This document shows positions 34,998 through 44,871 of a DNA stretch of 64,000 bases, piece after piece. Below the pieces are notes generated by a model that had not been told where the DNA came from, did no database searches, and saw only the letters and a program-made list of their open reading frames with translations. Position 1 is the first letter of the stretch. Each line of letters starts with the position of its first letter. The DNA comes from Mycobacterium genavense ATCC 51234. Lineage in GTDB: Bacteria; Actinomycetota; Actinomycetes; Mycobacteriales; Mycobacteriaceae. The DNA is taken from contig NZ_JAGZ01000013.1 of assembly GCF_000526915.1 (NCBI RefSeq), positions 56,949-120,948 of the forward strand, written 5' to 3'. A program made the translations under genes and the position numbers.

Positions 34998-35361
34998 GGC
35001 GGTCTCCTTAGCCCGGAATCCGCGGAGCATACAGCCCACGCGGACAACTTCCGGATAATGTATGGCCACGGGCTGCCAGTGTCAACGACATTTGGGACGG
35101 ATGCTTCATGCGCCGATGTGGCGCCGGGTCGACCATTGCGTCATGGTTGTCGGCAATTTCGGGCCCAAAGCCGCCGCGGCGGTGGTCGGATCTGCGCGGC
35201 TACGACCGGCCGATCGAGGCGTACGCCCTCAACGTCCGTAGTCGACCTGCCAGTGTTTGATGCCGTTGATGAACGGCGAGCGCAACCGCTGGGGTTGTCC
35301 CGCGGAGACCAGATGCTAGCGCTCAGACGCCGCTGGGCATACACATCCGACGAAATGTCGG
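34998..35361. other. Intergenic stretch with possible gene remnant
   Basis: This 364-nt gap separates the P450 start from the broken SDR. On the minus strand a short piece ending SPFINGIKHWQVDYGR and a stop looks like the C-terminus of a protein, but it has no upstream body in frame. The P450 promoter must lie in the lower part. I can make out nothing else. Confidence 0.4.
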
Positions 35362-36125
35362 CTATTTGCCGTGCGGGTCGCTGGCGTTGAGCGCCGCGAT
35401 CACCTTGGCCTGGTCGCCGCGGGCCTCGCCGTAGCGCAAGAACTTCACCCGCTCCACCTGGATCTCGTTGGCGTCGGGTTCGTCTTCCAGCAGCCCGCAT
35501 GACCTCGTCGAGATAGTCGTCCAGCGGCATCGCGGCGGCGTTTTCGCGTTGCCCGGGCATCAATTCGGTTTGCACGGACGGCGGCACCAGTTCTTTGACC
35601 GTCACCGTGGAGTCGGCCAACTGCAGCCGCAGCGATTCGCTGAGCATGTGAATGGCGGCCTTGGAGGCGTTGTAGCTGGGGGTTACCCGCAGCGGCGCGA
35701 AGGCCAGGCCCGACGGGCCGTGACGATCGTTGCTGCCGGCTGCTTCTGCAGGTGTTCGACAAACGCCGCGATGAGACGAATGGGGCCAAGCACATTGGTG
35801 GTGATCGTCGCCTCGGCGGTCTCGAGGAAGGTGTCGGGGTGATGCCAATCCTCGATCTTCATGATGCCGGCCATCGTGACGATGACGTTGAGGTCGGGGT
35901 GCCGTGCCAGCACCTCGGCGGCGGCGGTGCGCACGCTGGCCGCGTCGGCGGTGTCGATCCGCACCGTGTCGAGGCCGGCATGCGCGGCGGCGATCTGCTC
36001 GAGCAACTCGGCCCGGCGGCCCCCGACGATGACGGTGTTGCCCTTGGCTTGCAGCCGCAAGGCCGGGCCTAATCCGATCCCACTCGTCGAGCCCGGAATG
36101 AAGATGGTGTTGCCGGAGATTTCAT
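35362..36125 (-). pseudogene. SDR-family protein (DltE-like), three frameshifts
   Basis: The ATG at 36125 (AGGAAAG about 7 nt upstream) is followed by AAA TCT, where one A seems to be missing: the adjacent frame reads ISGNTIFIPGSTSGIGLGPA, the cofactor-binding start. The frame continues with VIVTMAGIMKIEDW and NVLGPIRLIAAFVEHL. It shifts near 35712-35720 just before the active-site SGLAFAPLRVTPSYNASK (YxxxK), then shifts again near 35495-35500. The tail ends NEIQVERVKFLRYGEARGDQ and a stop at 35362. Three indels are needed to restore about 254 aa. A working product is unlikely. It resembles SDRs of the DltE/YciK group; the substrate is unknown. Confidence 0.8.
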
Positions 36126-36186
36126 GCGCGCCTTTCCTGGGGTAGCTGGAGCTTGCCAACTCGGCGGGGAGCGCGCGAGCCCCGGG

Positions 36187-38496
36187 TCAGCTTGTCGCGC
36201 TGGCCACCTTCGGGGTGTCACGCGCGCCGAGATTGGTCGCCGCGGTGATGACCGCCCGTTCGATCTGGCGCAGCGCGTGCACCGCGGTGAGGAACCGCCG
36301 GGTGTCGGGGTGCGGCGCGCCCGCGCCGTCGTGGTGGCGGGCCAGGGCCTCGGCGGCGTCGAGCGCATCGGTCCTGAAGTCGACCGTCACTGTCGTGGCC
36401 CCGTCGACGAGGGCGATCAGCGCGTCGATATTGCGGCGGGTCTGCTCGGCCGCGGCGGTGAACGCGTCCGCGAGCTGTTGTGCTCCGACGGGATCCTGGT
36501 AGCGCTCGCAGCTGCGGGCCAGGCGGCGCCCATAGCGGTCGCACGCGGTGAACAGGCGCAGCTCCCGTCGGATGCTGCGGCGCCCCGCCAGGCCGGCCAC
36601 CCCCGCCAGCAGCGGCTTGGCGGTAATCCGGAATTGCTGCAGGTCTCGGTCGAGCCGGCGGGCTTGCTCGGTAGGGCTGACGGCCTCGTCCTCGCCGAAC
36701 ATCGTCGCCGTCGAGATCTCGATCAGCGATGTCAACGCCTGCAAGAAGGCGCGGGTGTCGTTGCGGATGGCGGTTCGGGTGTTGGTCGGCAACACCAAAA
36801 TCGCCACCGCCACCCCGATCACGGCGCCGATCGCGGTCTCTTCGATCCGCAACATCAATACGCCGAACGAGAATTGCCCCATCAATCCGTACAGCAGCGC
36901 CAGCATCGTGGTGATCCAGAAGGTCATCAGGCTGTAGGTGACGGTCATGAAATAGAAGGCGCAGAACAGGCAGACGAAGATCGCGGCCAGCGATGCGGTC
37001 TTGTCGTTGGCGAACAGCGTGGCGGCCAGCATGCCACAGGGCACGCCGAGCATGGTGCCGACCAGCCGCTGCCAGCCCTTGGTCAGGGTTTCACCCCAGG
37101 AGTTGGTGCCGGCGAAGATCACGAACGCCGCGATCACCGCCCAGAACCACCGGGCCGGCGACGCCAGCTCACCGATGACGATGGCCAACGACGCGGCGAT
37201 CGTCACCTGAATGGCTTGGCGGGTGCTCTGCGATAGCCCCTCGTTCGTCTTCTCGGCGCCGGCGTCCTTGTCGGGCGGGTCGTCGTCGAGGTCGGGTGGT
37301 TCGGTGTTGCCGGGGCCCGCCGCGGCCGCGCTGGTGGCGTGCTCGACGATCGCGCGGACTTCGGCGGTCGCGTTGGCGGCGTTGATGATCGCCAGCGCGA
37401 GGCGGCGCACCGCGGCCGCACCGGGGTCGTCGTCGGCGGTGGGCTCGGGCTGCCGGTCGAGAACCCGCTGGGCGTGATCCGCGGCCTGCTGCAGACCGCC
37501 GGGCGCCGGAATCCGGATCGCCCGGGCGAGTTCGGTCAGCGCCCCGACCAGTTCGAGGCGGGTGTCCATCGCGATGGCGCCGGGATCGTCCGCGACGACG
37601 GTTGTCACCGTGCGCCCGGCGTTGGCGACCCATTCGATCGCGAGTTCGGCGTCGAACAGCCAGGGAGCCAGTTGTTGGCTGGTCACACCGGGCCACAGGA
37701 CGGCGGGATCGGCCCTGTCCTCGATCTGGCTCTGCACCAGCAGCGCGGTCTCGTTGAGCCGAATGGTGCGGGCCCGCATGTGGTGCTGGCGGCGTTCGTC
37801 GAGGCGGCCGGTCCGAACCGCCTCTGCCGTGGTGCCGACCAGGATGGCCATCCGGGCCCGCAGCGCCCGAATCGTGGCGCGCAACACGCGTTCCGGTCGA
37901 TCGGGCATGACGTAGGTGCTCATCACGTGCGTGCACACCGTGCCCACCACGACGGCGCCGATCATCCACGGCAACTCCGAAAGGCTTGCTCGCAGATACA
38001 AAGTGAAGAAATAGGCCATGAACGCGACCATGCCGAGGGCTCTGCCGCGGGGCCCGAAACGGCGGACGTAGACCGCGGCGAACACGACCGTCACGAAGAC
38101 GGCGTCGGCGGCCAGCGGGTGCGGCGCGAGCAGCGCGGCGGCGGTGATGGACAGCGCGGCGGGCGCGGGCAACAGCGTCATCGTGATGCGCTGCTGGCGC
38201 GGATCCGGCTCGTTGACGGATCGGGCCGCGATCATCGTGATGACCACGCCCAGCACGGCCACGGTCAGCGGCTGCCCCGTTGCCCGGGTCAACACGTAGA
38301 GCATCGCCAGCGAGCAGGCCAGCGCGGCCGTCGTCCGTGCCGCCATCCGCAGTCGCAGCAACCCGGGATCGGAGCCGATCCACCAATTTCGCGCCCGCTC
38401 GTAGAGCGCCGTCGCCGATTCGCGGAGACCGGCGCTCGCGTCGAGCTTGCTGGTATCGCCAAGGCCGCGCTCGGGCACTCCGCGCTCGTCCGACAC
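36187..38496 (-). CDS. FUSC-family (aromatic acid exporter-like) membrane protein
   Basis: This 769 aa protein has two membrane domains, each with five to six helices, separated and followed by cytosolic helical regions. The first membrane block starts near residue 52 (TTAALACSLAMLYVLT) and the second near residue 435 (IQVTIAASLAIVIGELASPA, then FWAVIAAFVIFAGTNSWG with TLTKGWQRLVGTMLGVPCG). That pattern is typical of the fusaric acid resistance / FUSC family, which exports aromatic acids. The GTG at 38496 is the likely start. It is divergent from galT, with about 130 nt between the starts. The gene is intact. Confidence 0.88.
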   Translation of the reverse strand: MSDERGVPERGLGDTSKLDASAGLRESATALYERARNWWIGSDPGLLRLRMAARTTAALACSLAMLYVLTRATGQPLTVAVLGVVITMIAARSVNEPDPRQQRITMTLLPAPAALSITAAALLAPHPLAADAVFVTVVFAAVYVRRFGPRGRALGMVAFMAYFFTLYLRASLSELPWMIGAVVVGTVCTHVMSTYVMPDRPERVLRATIRALRARMAILVGTTAEAVRTGRLDERRQHHMRARTIRLNETALLVQSQIEDRADPAVLWPGVTSQQLAPWLFDAELAIEWVANAGRTVTTVVADDPGAIAMDTRLELVGALTELARAIRIPAPGGLQQAADHAQRVLDRQPEPTADDDPGAAAVRRLALAIINAANATAEVRAIVEHATSAAAAGPGNTEPPDLDDDPPDKDAGAEKTNEGLSQSTRQAIQVTIAASLAIVIGELASPARWFWAVIAAFVIFAGTNSWGETLTKGWQRLVGTMLGVPCGMLAATLFANDKTASLAAIFVCLFCAFYFMTVTYSLMTFWITTMLALLYGLMGQFSFGVLMLRIEETAIGAVIGVAVAILVLPTNTRTAIRNDTRAFLQALTSLIEISTATMFGEDEAVSPTEQARRLDRDLQQFRITAKPLLAGVAGLAGRRSIRRELRLFTACDRYGRRLARSCERYQDPVGAQQLADAFTAAAEQTRRNIDALIALVDGATTVTVDFRTDALDAAEALARHHDGAGAPHPDTRRFLTAVHALRQIERAVITAATNLGARDTPKVASATS

Positions 38497-38628
38497 CCGT
38501 TACCGCCCCTCCTCTGCTCACCCTATGGTGCCTGGCTCGTAGGTTTGCCCTCCCTCCGCGCTCACGCGAGCGGGGCGCAGCAGAGCACGTCGGCGTGATC
38601 GCCGCCGGTCACGCTAGTCTTCGAACTC

Positions 38629-39711
38629 GTGACAGCGCCGACGCGGGCGAACCTGGCCGATGGCCGTGACCTGCTGTTCTTCGCATTGCCGGGGCACAGT
38701 CCCGCGCCGGTCGCCGATCGCAGGCCACTGCCGGAACAACGCCCCGACCAGTCGCAGTTGCGCTTCGACCGGGCGACGGGGCAGTGGGTGATCATCGCCG
38801 CGCTGCGACAGGACCGCACCTACAAGCCGCCCGCTGACCAGTGCCCGTTGTGCCCGGGCCCCACCGGGCTGACCAGCGAGGTGCCCGCGCCGGACTACGA
38901 CGTCGTCGTGTTCGAGAACCGGTTCCCGAGCCTGGCCGGCCCCGGTCGGCCGTTGGGCGCGCCGGCCGGTGACGGCTTCGTCTCGGCGCCCGGTCATGGC
39001 CGGACCGAGGTGATCTGCTTCTCCAGCAACCACACCGGTTCGTTTTCGCAGTTGCCGGCCGCGCACGCGCGGCTGGTGGTCGAGGCGTGGCGGCACCGCA
39101 CCGCCGAGCTGATGGCCGCGCCGGGCATCGAGCAGGTCTTCTGCTTCGAGAATCGTGGCGAGGAGATCGGAGTCACGCTGACCCATCCGCATGGCCAGAT
39201 CTACGGCTACCCGTATCTGACGCCCCGCACCGCCGCGATGCTTGCGCAGGTGCGCGAACATCGAAAGCAGCACGGCGACAACCTTTTTGCCAGCCTGCTG
39301 GCGCACGAGGTCGCCGACGGCAGCCGCATCGTGGCGCGCACCGAGCTGTTCACGGCGTTCGTGCCGTTCGCGGCGCGCTGGCCCGTCGAGGTGCACATCT
39401 ACCCGAACAGGTTCGTGCGCAACCTCGTCGAATTGACCGACGACGAACTCGACGCGTTCGCGCGGCTCTACCTCGACGTACTGGGACGGTTTGACCGCAT
39501 GTATTCGGTTCCGCTGCCCTACATTTCGGCACTGCACCAGTACGCCGACACCGATGCCCAGGCCGACGGCTACTTTCACGTCGAGTTGATGTCGATCCGG
39601 CGCAGCGCCACCAAGCTGAAGTACCTGGCGGCCTCCGAATCGGCGATGGGCGCGTTCATCGGCGACGTCCTGCCCGAAAGCGTGGCCCAGCGATTGCGCG
39701 AACTCGCATGA
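38629..39711 (+). CDS. galT: Galactose-1-phosphate uridylyltransferase GalT
   Basis: GalT is a 360 aa HIT-superfamily enzyme that exchanges UMP between UDP-glucose and galactose-1-phosphate. It has the zinc site CPLCPGPTG, the active-site HPHGQ motif (in TLTHPHGQIYGYP), and the C-terminal block FHVELMSIRRSATKLKYLA. The start is a GTG at 38629. In M. tuberculosis this gene is split into galTa and galTb; here it is one continuous frame. The stop overlaps galK by 4 nt (ATGA), so the two are coupled. The gene is intact. Confidence 0.95.
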   Translation: MTAPTRANLADGRDLLFFALPGHSPAPVADRRPLPEQRPDQSQLRFDRATGQWVIIAALRQDRTYKPPADQCPLCPGPTGLTSEVPAPDYDVVVFENRFPSLAGPGRPLGAPAGDGFVSAPGHGRTEVICFSSNHTGSFSQLPAAHARLVVEAWRHRTAELMAAPGIEQVFCFENRGEEIGVTLTHPHGQIYGYPYLTPRTAAMLAQVREHRKQHGDNLFASLLAHEVADGSRIVARTELFTAFVPFAARWPVEVHIYPNRFVRNLVELTDDELDAFARLYLDVLGRFDRMYSVPLPYISALHQYADTDAQADGYFHVELMSIRRSATKLKYLAASESAMGAFIGDVLPESVAQRLRELA

Positions 39712-40796
39712 CGGTGCGCTACGGGGCACCGGGCCGGGTCAACCTGATCGGCGAACACACCGACTACAACCTCGGATTCGCGCTGCCGATCGCGCTGCCG
39801 CAACGCACCGTTGTGACCTTCACGCCCGACCACGACGAAGCGATCACCGTGCGCAGCGACCGCGCGGACGGCACGGTGCGCATTCCGCTCGGCACGGTTC
39901 CCGGCGACGTGGACGGGTGGGCGAGCTACGTGGCCGGGGTGATGTGGACGCTCCGACAGGCCGGCCACCCGGTGCCCGGTGGCGCGATGTCGATCACCAG
40001 CGACCTGGAGCTGGGGTCGGGCCTGTCGTCGTCGGCGGCGCTGGAATGCGCGGTGCTGGGCGCGCTCACCTCGGTTACCGGTGTCCATCTCGACAGAAAA
40101 GGACAAGCGCGGCTGGCTCAGCGCGCGGAGAATGAATACGTCGGTGCCCCAACGGGTTTGCTTGATCAGTTGGCGGCACTGTTCGCAGCGCCGTCGACCG
40201 CGCTGCTGATCGACTTCCGCGACCTCACCGTCGAGCCGGTGGCCTTCGACCCCGACGCCGGCGGCGTCGCGCTGCTGCTGATCGACTCGCGCGCCCGGCA
40301 TCGGCACGCCGGTGGTGAGTACGCGGCGCGGCGCGCCTCGTGCGAACGGGCGGCCGCCGAGCTCGCGGTGTCGTCACTGCGGGCGGTTCAAGACCGCGAC
40401 CTATCCATCTTGAGCCAGGTGACCGATCCGGTCGACGCGCGTCGGGCCCGCCACGTGCTGACCGAGAACAGCCGTGTGGTCGATTTCGTTGCCGCGCTCC
40501 GTGATTCGGACTTCGCCACGGCCGGGCAGATCATGACCGCCTCGCACGCATCCATGCGCGACGACTACGAGATCACCACCGCGCACATCGATCTGATCGC
40601 CGACACCGCGGTGCGCGCGGGTGCCCTGGGCGCCCGGATGACCGGCGGCGGCTTCGGGGGTTGCGTGATCGCCTTAACGCCAACCGAGCGTGCCGAGATG
40701 GTCGGCCAGGCGGTGCTACGGGCGGTGGCCGACGCGGGATTCGAGCCGCCGGGGATCACCCGAACGCGCGCGGCGGCGGGCGCGGGGCCCGGCTAG
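39708..40796 (+). CDS. galK: Galactokinase GalK
   Basis: This 362 aa GHMP kinase phosphorylates galactose. The substrate-binding signature RVNLIGEHTDYNLGFALPIA is at the N-terminus, the ATP-binding GHMP motif is LELGSGLSSSAALECAVLGA near residue 105, and motif 3 is GARMTGGGFGGCVIAL near residue 310. The ATG at 39708 overlaps the galT stop. The last 4 nt overlap the stop of the convergent DUF385 gene. The gene is intact. Confidence 0.95.
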   Translation: MTVRYGAPGRVNLIGEHTDYNLGFALPIALPQRTVVTFTPDHDEAITVRSDRADGTVRIPLGTVPGDVDGWASYVAGVMWTLRQAGHPVPGGAMSITSDLELGSGLSSSAALECAVLGALTSVTGVHLDRKGQARLAQRAENEYVGAPTGLLDQLAALFAAPSTALLIDFRDLTVEPVAFDPDAGGVALLLIDSRARHRHAGGEYAARRASCERAAAELAVSSLRAVQDRDLSILSQVTDPVDARRARHVLTENSRVVDFVAALRDSDFATAGQIMTASHASMRDDYEITTAHIDLIADTAVRAGALGARMTGGGFGGCVIALTPTERAEMVGQAVLRAVADAGFEPPGITRTRAAAGAGPG

Positions 40797-41275
40797 ACCG
40801 GGGTCAGCCGGACCGCACCGAGGTGCAAGCGGTCGACCGCCTCGCCGAACTCCTCGAGCGTCGGGATGCCCTGATCGCGGAACTTCAGCCCGATCATCGT
40901 CTGCGCACGCCGCGGGCCGTACGTCTCGGCGCAGCGCTTGTACAGATCGGACACGATCGCGCGGTCCCGGATCAGCTCGCCGCGCATCGCCGTCGACTTG
41001 CCGTCGTAGCGGACCTGGGCGGGCGCGCCGTCGCGGAAGTTCTGCTTCCACGGGGCGCCGGTCAGCGCGTACAGACCGTTGTCGATCACGTGGGCGCTCA
41101 CCGGAAGTGTGAACGGGCGTCCGGTCTTTCGGCCGGTGAAGCTCAGCACCATCAGCTGCTTGCGGGTCGGTCCGGCCAGCGGGGTGCGCAGCAGGAAACC
41201 CAGCATCGGGTTGACGAGTTTGAGCAGGAATGAGGGCGGGTGCCCGACGTCGATCGCGTACGACTCTTCTGCCAT
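40793..41275 (-). CDS. DUF385-family nitroreductase-like protein
   Basis: This 160 aa protein has the split-barrel DUF385 fold: GPTRKQLMVLSFTGRKTGRP and YALTGAPWKQNFRDG, as in F420-dependent Ddn-type proteins. The ATG at 41275 is the likely start (a GTG at 41281 is also open). The stop overlaps that of galK by 4 nt. Several mycobacterial members use F420H2; this one has no known substrate. The gene is intact. Confidence 0.82.
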   Translation of the reverse strand: MAEESYAIDVGHPPSFLLKLVNPMLGFLLRTPLAGPTRKQLMVLSFTGRKTGRPFTLPVSAHVIDNGLYALTGAPWKQNFRDGAPAQVRYDGKSTAMRGELIRDRAIVSDLYKRCAETYGPRRAQTMIGLKFRDQGIPTLEEFGEAVDRLHLGAVRLTPV

Positions 41276-41378
41276 CCACACACCGTAAGTCCAATCGGTA
41301 CGCCGGGCAGCCCTTTCCGCGCAGGATGGGCACCGGCTGGGCGAGCCGCCTTCCTGGTCTCACCTCACGGTATGGCTG

Positions 41379-42050
41379 TCACGGGGTGATCGTGGTCTGC
41401 TCGTCGATGACGTTGGTGGCGTCCATCAACGGACCGTGATCGGTCTGCAGCGAGTCGGCGTTGAACTGCAACACGTACACCGCGCCTTGGCTGGGAATCA
41501 CTACTATCTTCTGCGCGATCGCACGCGACTGGCCGTTCTTGGTGTACGTGCCACCCAGCTGCCATGCCTGGAACCCGCCGAGCGTGGTCGCCTTGCCGGC
41601 CGAACCCTGGTAGTCGGGGAGGTTCTGCAGTTCTCCCGGCGCGTATAGCAGGATCTGCGACGGGTCGACGTTGCCGGTGAGCTTGGGGAAAATCGCCACG
41701 ATGGTAGGCGGATCGTCGCGGTTCGCGGGCTGAGCAAGGACGATGCCGCCGTAGGACGTGGGGCTGTGCTGGGCGACCTGCCAGCCCGGGGGCACCGGCA
41801 GATCGACGGACGGTCCGGGGTCGCCGCGGTGCACCGGGGTCTCGGTGATCTTGTTCTCGACGATGTAGTCGGCGATGGATTTGTGCGCGTGCCCGCTCGG
41901 CGTCGCACTGGTGGTCGTCGTGGTCGTCGAGGTCGACGTCGAGGTGCTGGTCGATGTCGAAGTCTTGGTGCCTGATTTGCTGCCCGAGCCGCAACCGTCC
42001 AGCGCCAGACTCAGCGCCACGGCAATGGTTGCTGCGGTTAACTGTTTCAT
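41379..42050 (-). CDS. lpqN: LpqN/LpqT-family lipoprotein
   Basis: This 223 aa exported protein has a signal peptide and lipobox ALDGC with the Cys at residue 20, then a Ser/Thr repeat linker (TSTSTSTSTSTTTT). The LpqN domain includes SIADYIVENKITETPVHRGD, PSVDLPVPPGWQV, IVAIFPKLTGNVDPSQIL and AIAQKIVVIPSQGAVYVLQF. The order lpqN, GH92 enzyme, LPG-synthase-like protein is that of Rv0583c-Rv0585c. LpqN-type proteins interact with host or mycolate-related partners in M. tuberculosis. The ATG at 42050 is the start. The gene is intact. Confidence 0.9.
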   Translation of the reverse strand: MKQLTAATIAVALSLALDGCGSGSKSGTKTSTSTSTSTSTSTTTTTTSATPSGHAHKSIADYIVENKITETPVHRGDPGPSVDLPVPPGWQVAQHSPTSYGGIVLAQPANRDDPPTIVAIFPKLTGNVDPSQILLYAPGELQNLPDYQGSAGKATTLGGFQAWQLGGTYTKNGQSRAIAQKIVVIPSQGAVYVLQFNADSLQTDHGPLMDATNVIDEQTTITP

Positions 42051-42225
42051 CGATCGATTCTCCCAAATTGGGCCGCTACCAGCGCCAGCCACGCGGACTG
42101 AGACTAGCCGAGTTCCGTGGGCAATGTTTGCTATCCGGGGAACTGGAGGTCCCATGCGGCCCCGTCGCGGGAGCGCATTTGTTAAACATCGACGCGAAGG
42201 CATGGTTTTGCAGTAAGAGACAGCT

Positions 42226-44862
42226 ATGAACTCACGCAGGGCCGCCGTCGCACTCCTTGCGGTGACGGCGGTCTTCATGACGTTTGTTGCCGCCGCCCCG
42301 CCCATGGCCTACGACGGCGAACCGGAGTTCGTCGCGAATCCGGTCGAGCATGTCGACACACTCATCGGAACGGGCAGTGGGGGCGAGACGGTGGGCGAAA
42401 TTAACGGCTTTCCGGGCGCCACCGTGCCATTCGGGATGGTGCAGTACTCGCCGGACACGGTGGGCAACTACGCCGGCTACAACTACCACAATCCACGCTC
42501 GACGGGGTTCAGCATGACGCATGCGTCGGTGAGCTGTGCGGCATTCGGCGATATCTCGATGTTGCCGACTACTACCCTGGCCGACTCACAACCGTGGAAT
42601 GCCTGGGAACGGATCGCCCACGACGACACCGAGCAGGGCCAGCCAGGCTACTACGCGGTGCGGTTTCCCGATACCGGAGTGACGGCGGAACTCACTGCCA
42701 CCACCCGCACCGGCGTCGGTCGATTCAGCTACCCGCACAACGGTCGTCCCGCCGCGTTGCACGTGCGTTCCGGCGTTTCGCCGGCGGGCAACTTCCGCGC
42801 GGCCATGCAACTAGGTGCGGACAACACGACGATCACCGGATGGGCGACCAGCGGTGGATTCTGCGGCAAGAACAACACGTACACAGTGTATTTCGCGATG
42901 AAGTTCAGCCAACCGTTCCTCTCCTACGGCGTCTGGGACGGCTATTCGGTCTACACCGGTTCCCGCGATGTGGTTTCGCCGTTCAGCGGAGGCTACGTCG
43001 AGTTTCCGGCAGGGTCGGCGGTGGAGGTCCGTACGGCGATCTCCTACGTCGGCATCGACGGTGCGCGCGCCAACCTGGCTGCCGAAGGCGCAGCGAGCTT
43101 CAACGAGGTTCGAGCCGCTGCGTCCTCAGAGTGGAACTCGATCTTGTCGTGCATTGCCGTGGCAGGCAGGAATGTCGCCGATATCGACACGTTCTACACC
43201 GCCATGTATCGATCTCTGTTGCACCCCAACACCTTCAACGACGCGGACGGACGTTACGTCGGATTCGACGGCCTCATCCACGAGGTCGCCAAGGGAGATA
43301 CCCAGTATGCGAACTTTTCCGACTGGGACACCTACCGCAGCCTGGCGCCGCTACAGGCACTGCTCTTCCCGAGGCAGGCCGGCGACATGGCGCAGTCACT
43401 CGTCAGCGACGCCGAGCAAAGCGGATCGCTTCCGCGCTGGTCCTTCGCGAATGCGGCAACCGGCGAGATGAGTGGAGACAACGTGGTACCGCTCATCGTC
43501 AATCTGTATGCCTACGGAGTCCGGAACTTCGATGCGCGAAAGGCATTGCACTACATGGTGAACGTGGCGACGAAAGGAGGCATCGGCCTGAACGGTTATG
43601 TGGAGCGACCGGGCATCGATACGTACTTGCAGTTCGGTTACGCACCGTTCTTGTACGAGTTCCGCACAGATGGTTGGATCGCCGACGCGTCTATCACCCT
43701 CGAATGGTCGGTCGACGACTTCGCCATCTCCAGACTCGCAAATTGGCTCGGGGACACCGCAATCGCTGCCCAATTCCAGAGCCGGTCGCAGTACTGGCAG
43801 AACCTTTTCAATCCAACCACCCGCTACGTATCTCCCCGTAGCCTGATGGGATTCTTCCCCGACGGTCCCGGATTCGTGGATTCTCCATCAACTTTCGGTC
43901 AGATCGGATACGACGAAGGCAACGCCGAGCAATACGTTTGGTGGGTACCGCACAATGTGGCCGGTCTGGTGACCGCGCTCGGCGGCCGTCATGCAGTGGC
44001 CAGCCGCCTGGACCGCTTCACCAAGAAACTCAACGAGGGTCCCAACGAGCTGTACCTGCGGGCCGGCAACGAGCCAGGCTTCGGGGTGCCGTGGCTGTAC
44101 AACTACATCGGCCAGCCGTGGAAGACTCAGCTCACGGTCGACCGGGTGCGCAGGTTGTTCGGGCCGACGCCCGACGGCGCGCCGGGCAACGACGACCTGG
44201 GTGCGCTCTCCAGCTGGTATGTGTGGGCGGCGCTCGGGCTGTATCCCAGCACTCCCGGTACGCCGATCCTCACGGTCAGCACTCCGCTCTTCGATCGCGC
44301 CGTGATCAGGCTTCCGGCGGGCAAGTCCATCCGGATATCCGCGCCGGGCGCATTCGGGCCAAGCCATCCGAAGTACATCAGCAGCCTGACCGTCGACGGC
44401 AAGCACACCGATCGCACCTTTCTTCCCGAGTCGATCATCGACACCGGCGGCGAAGTCACGTTCTCGTTGGCCGCCCATCCGGACATCGGCTGGGGTGTCG
44501 ATAAGTCCTCGGCGCCACCGTCGTTCGTCGCGGGTGGTTCGGCGATGACTCTGAATGTTTCCCCACCGATTGTCGCGGTTGCACCCGGAAGCACCGGCAG
44601 TGTGAACGTAGACGTCCAGCGAATGGCCGACGATGTCGGCGGCTACAGCCTCGCCGGGGTGTCCCCCGCCGCCCGGATCACGACCACACCGGTGTCGGGT
44701 CGGTTCGCCTCCGACGGGTCGTCCGCGGTTACCGTCCCCATCACCGTGGAGCGGTCGGTGCCCGACGGTTACTACTTCGTCTATCTCACCGCGAAAACCG
44801 GCGAGTATGTGCGGCGGGCAACGGTACTCGTCATGGCCCGCGCCGAAAGCGACGGACGCTGA
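42226..44862 (+). CDS. Exported GH92-family alpha-mannosidase-like protein (Rv0584-like)
   Basis: This 878 aa protein has an N-terminal signal (AVALLAVTAVFMTFVAAAPP). The GH92 domain begins VEHVDTLIGTGSGGETVGEI and includes GATVPFGMVQYSPDT, GFSMTHASVSCAAFGDI, WDTYRSLAPLQALLFP, GNEPGFGVPWLYNYIG and GNDDLGALSSWYVWAALGLY, all typical. A C-terminal beta-sandwich of about 100 residues follows. Bacterial GH92 enzymes remove alpha-1,2-linked mannose and need calcium. In mycobacteria the likely targets are mannosylated lipids or glycoproteins. The ATG at 42226 is the start, divergent from lpqN by 175 nt. The gene is intact. Confidence 0.9.
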   Translation: MNSRRAAVALLAVTAVFMTFVAAAPPMAYDGEPEFVANPVEHVDTLIGTGSGGETVGEINGFPGATVPFGMVQYSPDTVGNYAGYNYHNPRSTGFSMTHASVSCAAFGDISMLPTTTLADSQPWNAWERIAHDDTEQGQPGYYAVRFPDTGVTAELTATTRTGVGRFSYPHNGRPAALHVRSGVSPAGNFRAAMQLGADNTTITGWATSGGFCGKNNTYTVYFAMKFSQPFLSYGVWDGYSVYTGSRDVVSPFSGGYVEFPAGSAVEVRTAISYVGIDGARANLAAEGAASFNEVRAAASSEWNSILSCIAVAGRNVADIDTFYTAMYRSLLHPNTFNDADGRYVGFDGLIHEVAKGDTQYANFSDWDTYRSLAPLQALLFPRQAGDMAQSLVSDAEQSGSLPRWSFANAATGEMSGDNVVPLIVNLYAYGVRNFDARKALHYMVNVATKGGIGLNGYVERPGIDTYLQFGYAPFLYEFRTDGWIADASITLEWSVDDFAISRLANWLGDTAIAAQFQSRSQYWQNLFNPTTRYVSPRSLMGFFPDGPGFVDSPSTFGQIGYDEGNAEQYVWWVPHNVAGLVTALGGRHAVASRLDRFTKKLNEGPNELYLRAGNEPGFGVPWLYNYIGQPWKTQLTVDRVRRLFGPTPDGAPGNDDLGALSSWYVWAALGLYPSTPGTPILTVSTPLFDRAVIRLPAGKSIRISAPGAFGPSHPKYISSLTVDGKHTDRTFLPESIIDTGGEVTFSLAAHPDIGWGVDKSSAPPSFVAGGSAMTLNVSPPIVAVAPGSTGSVNVDVQRMADDVGGYSLAGVSPAARITTTPVSGRFASDGSSAVTVPITVERSVPDGYYFVYLTAKTGEYVRRATVLVMARAESDGR

Positions 44863-44871
44863 ACGTATTTG

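Noticed and set aside
33777..35390. 540 aa plus-strand frame antisense to the P450
   Set aside because: The P450 on the other strand has all family motifs; the plus frame has none.
41885..41990. Thr/Ser codon repeat as a possible microsatellite element
   Set aside because: It encodes the linker of the LpqN lipoprotein, which is usual for such proteins.
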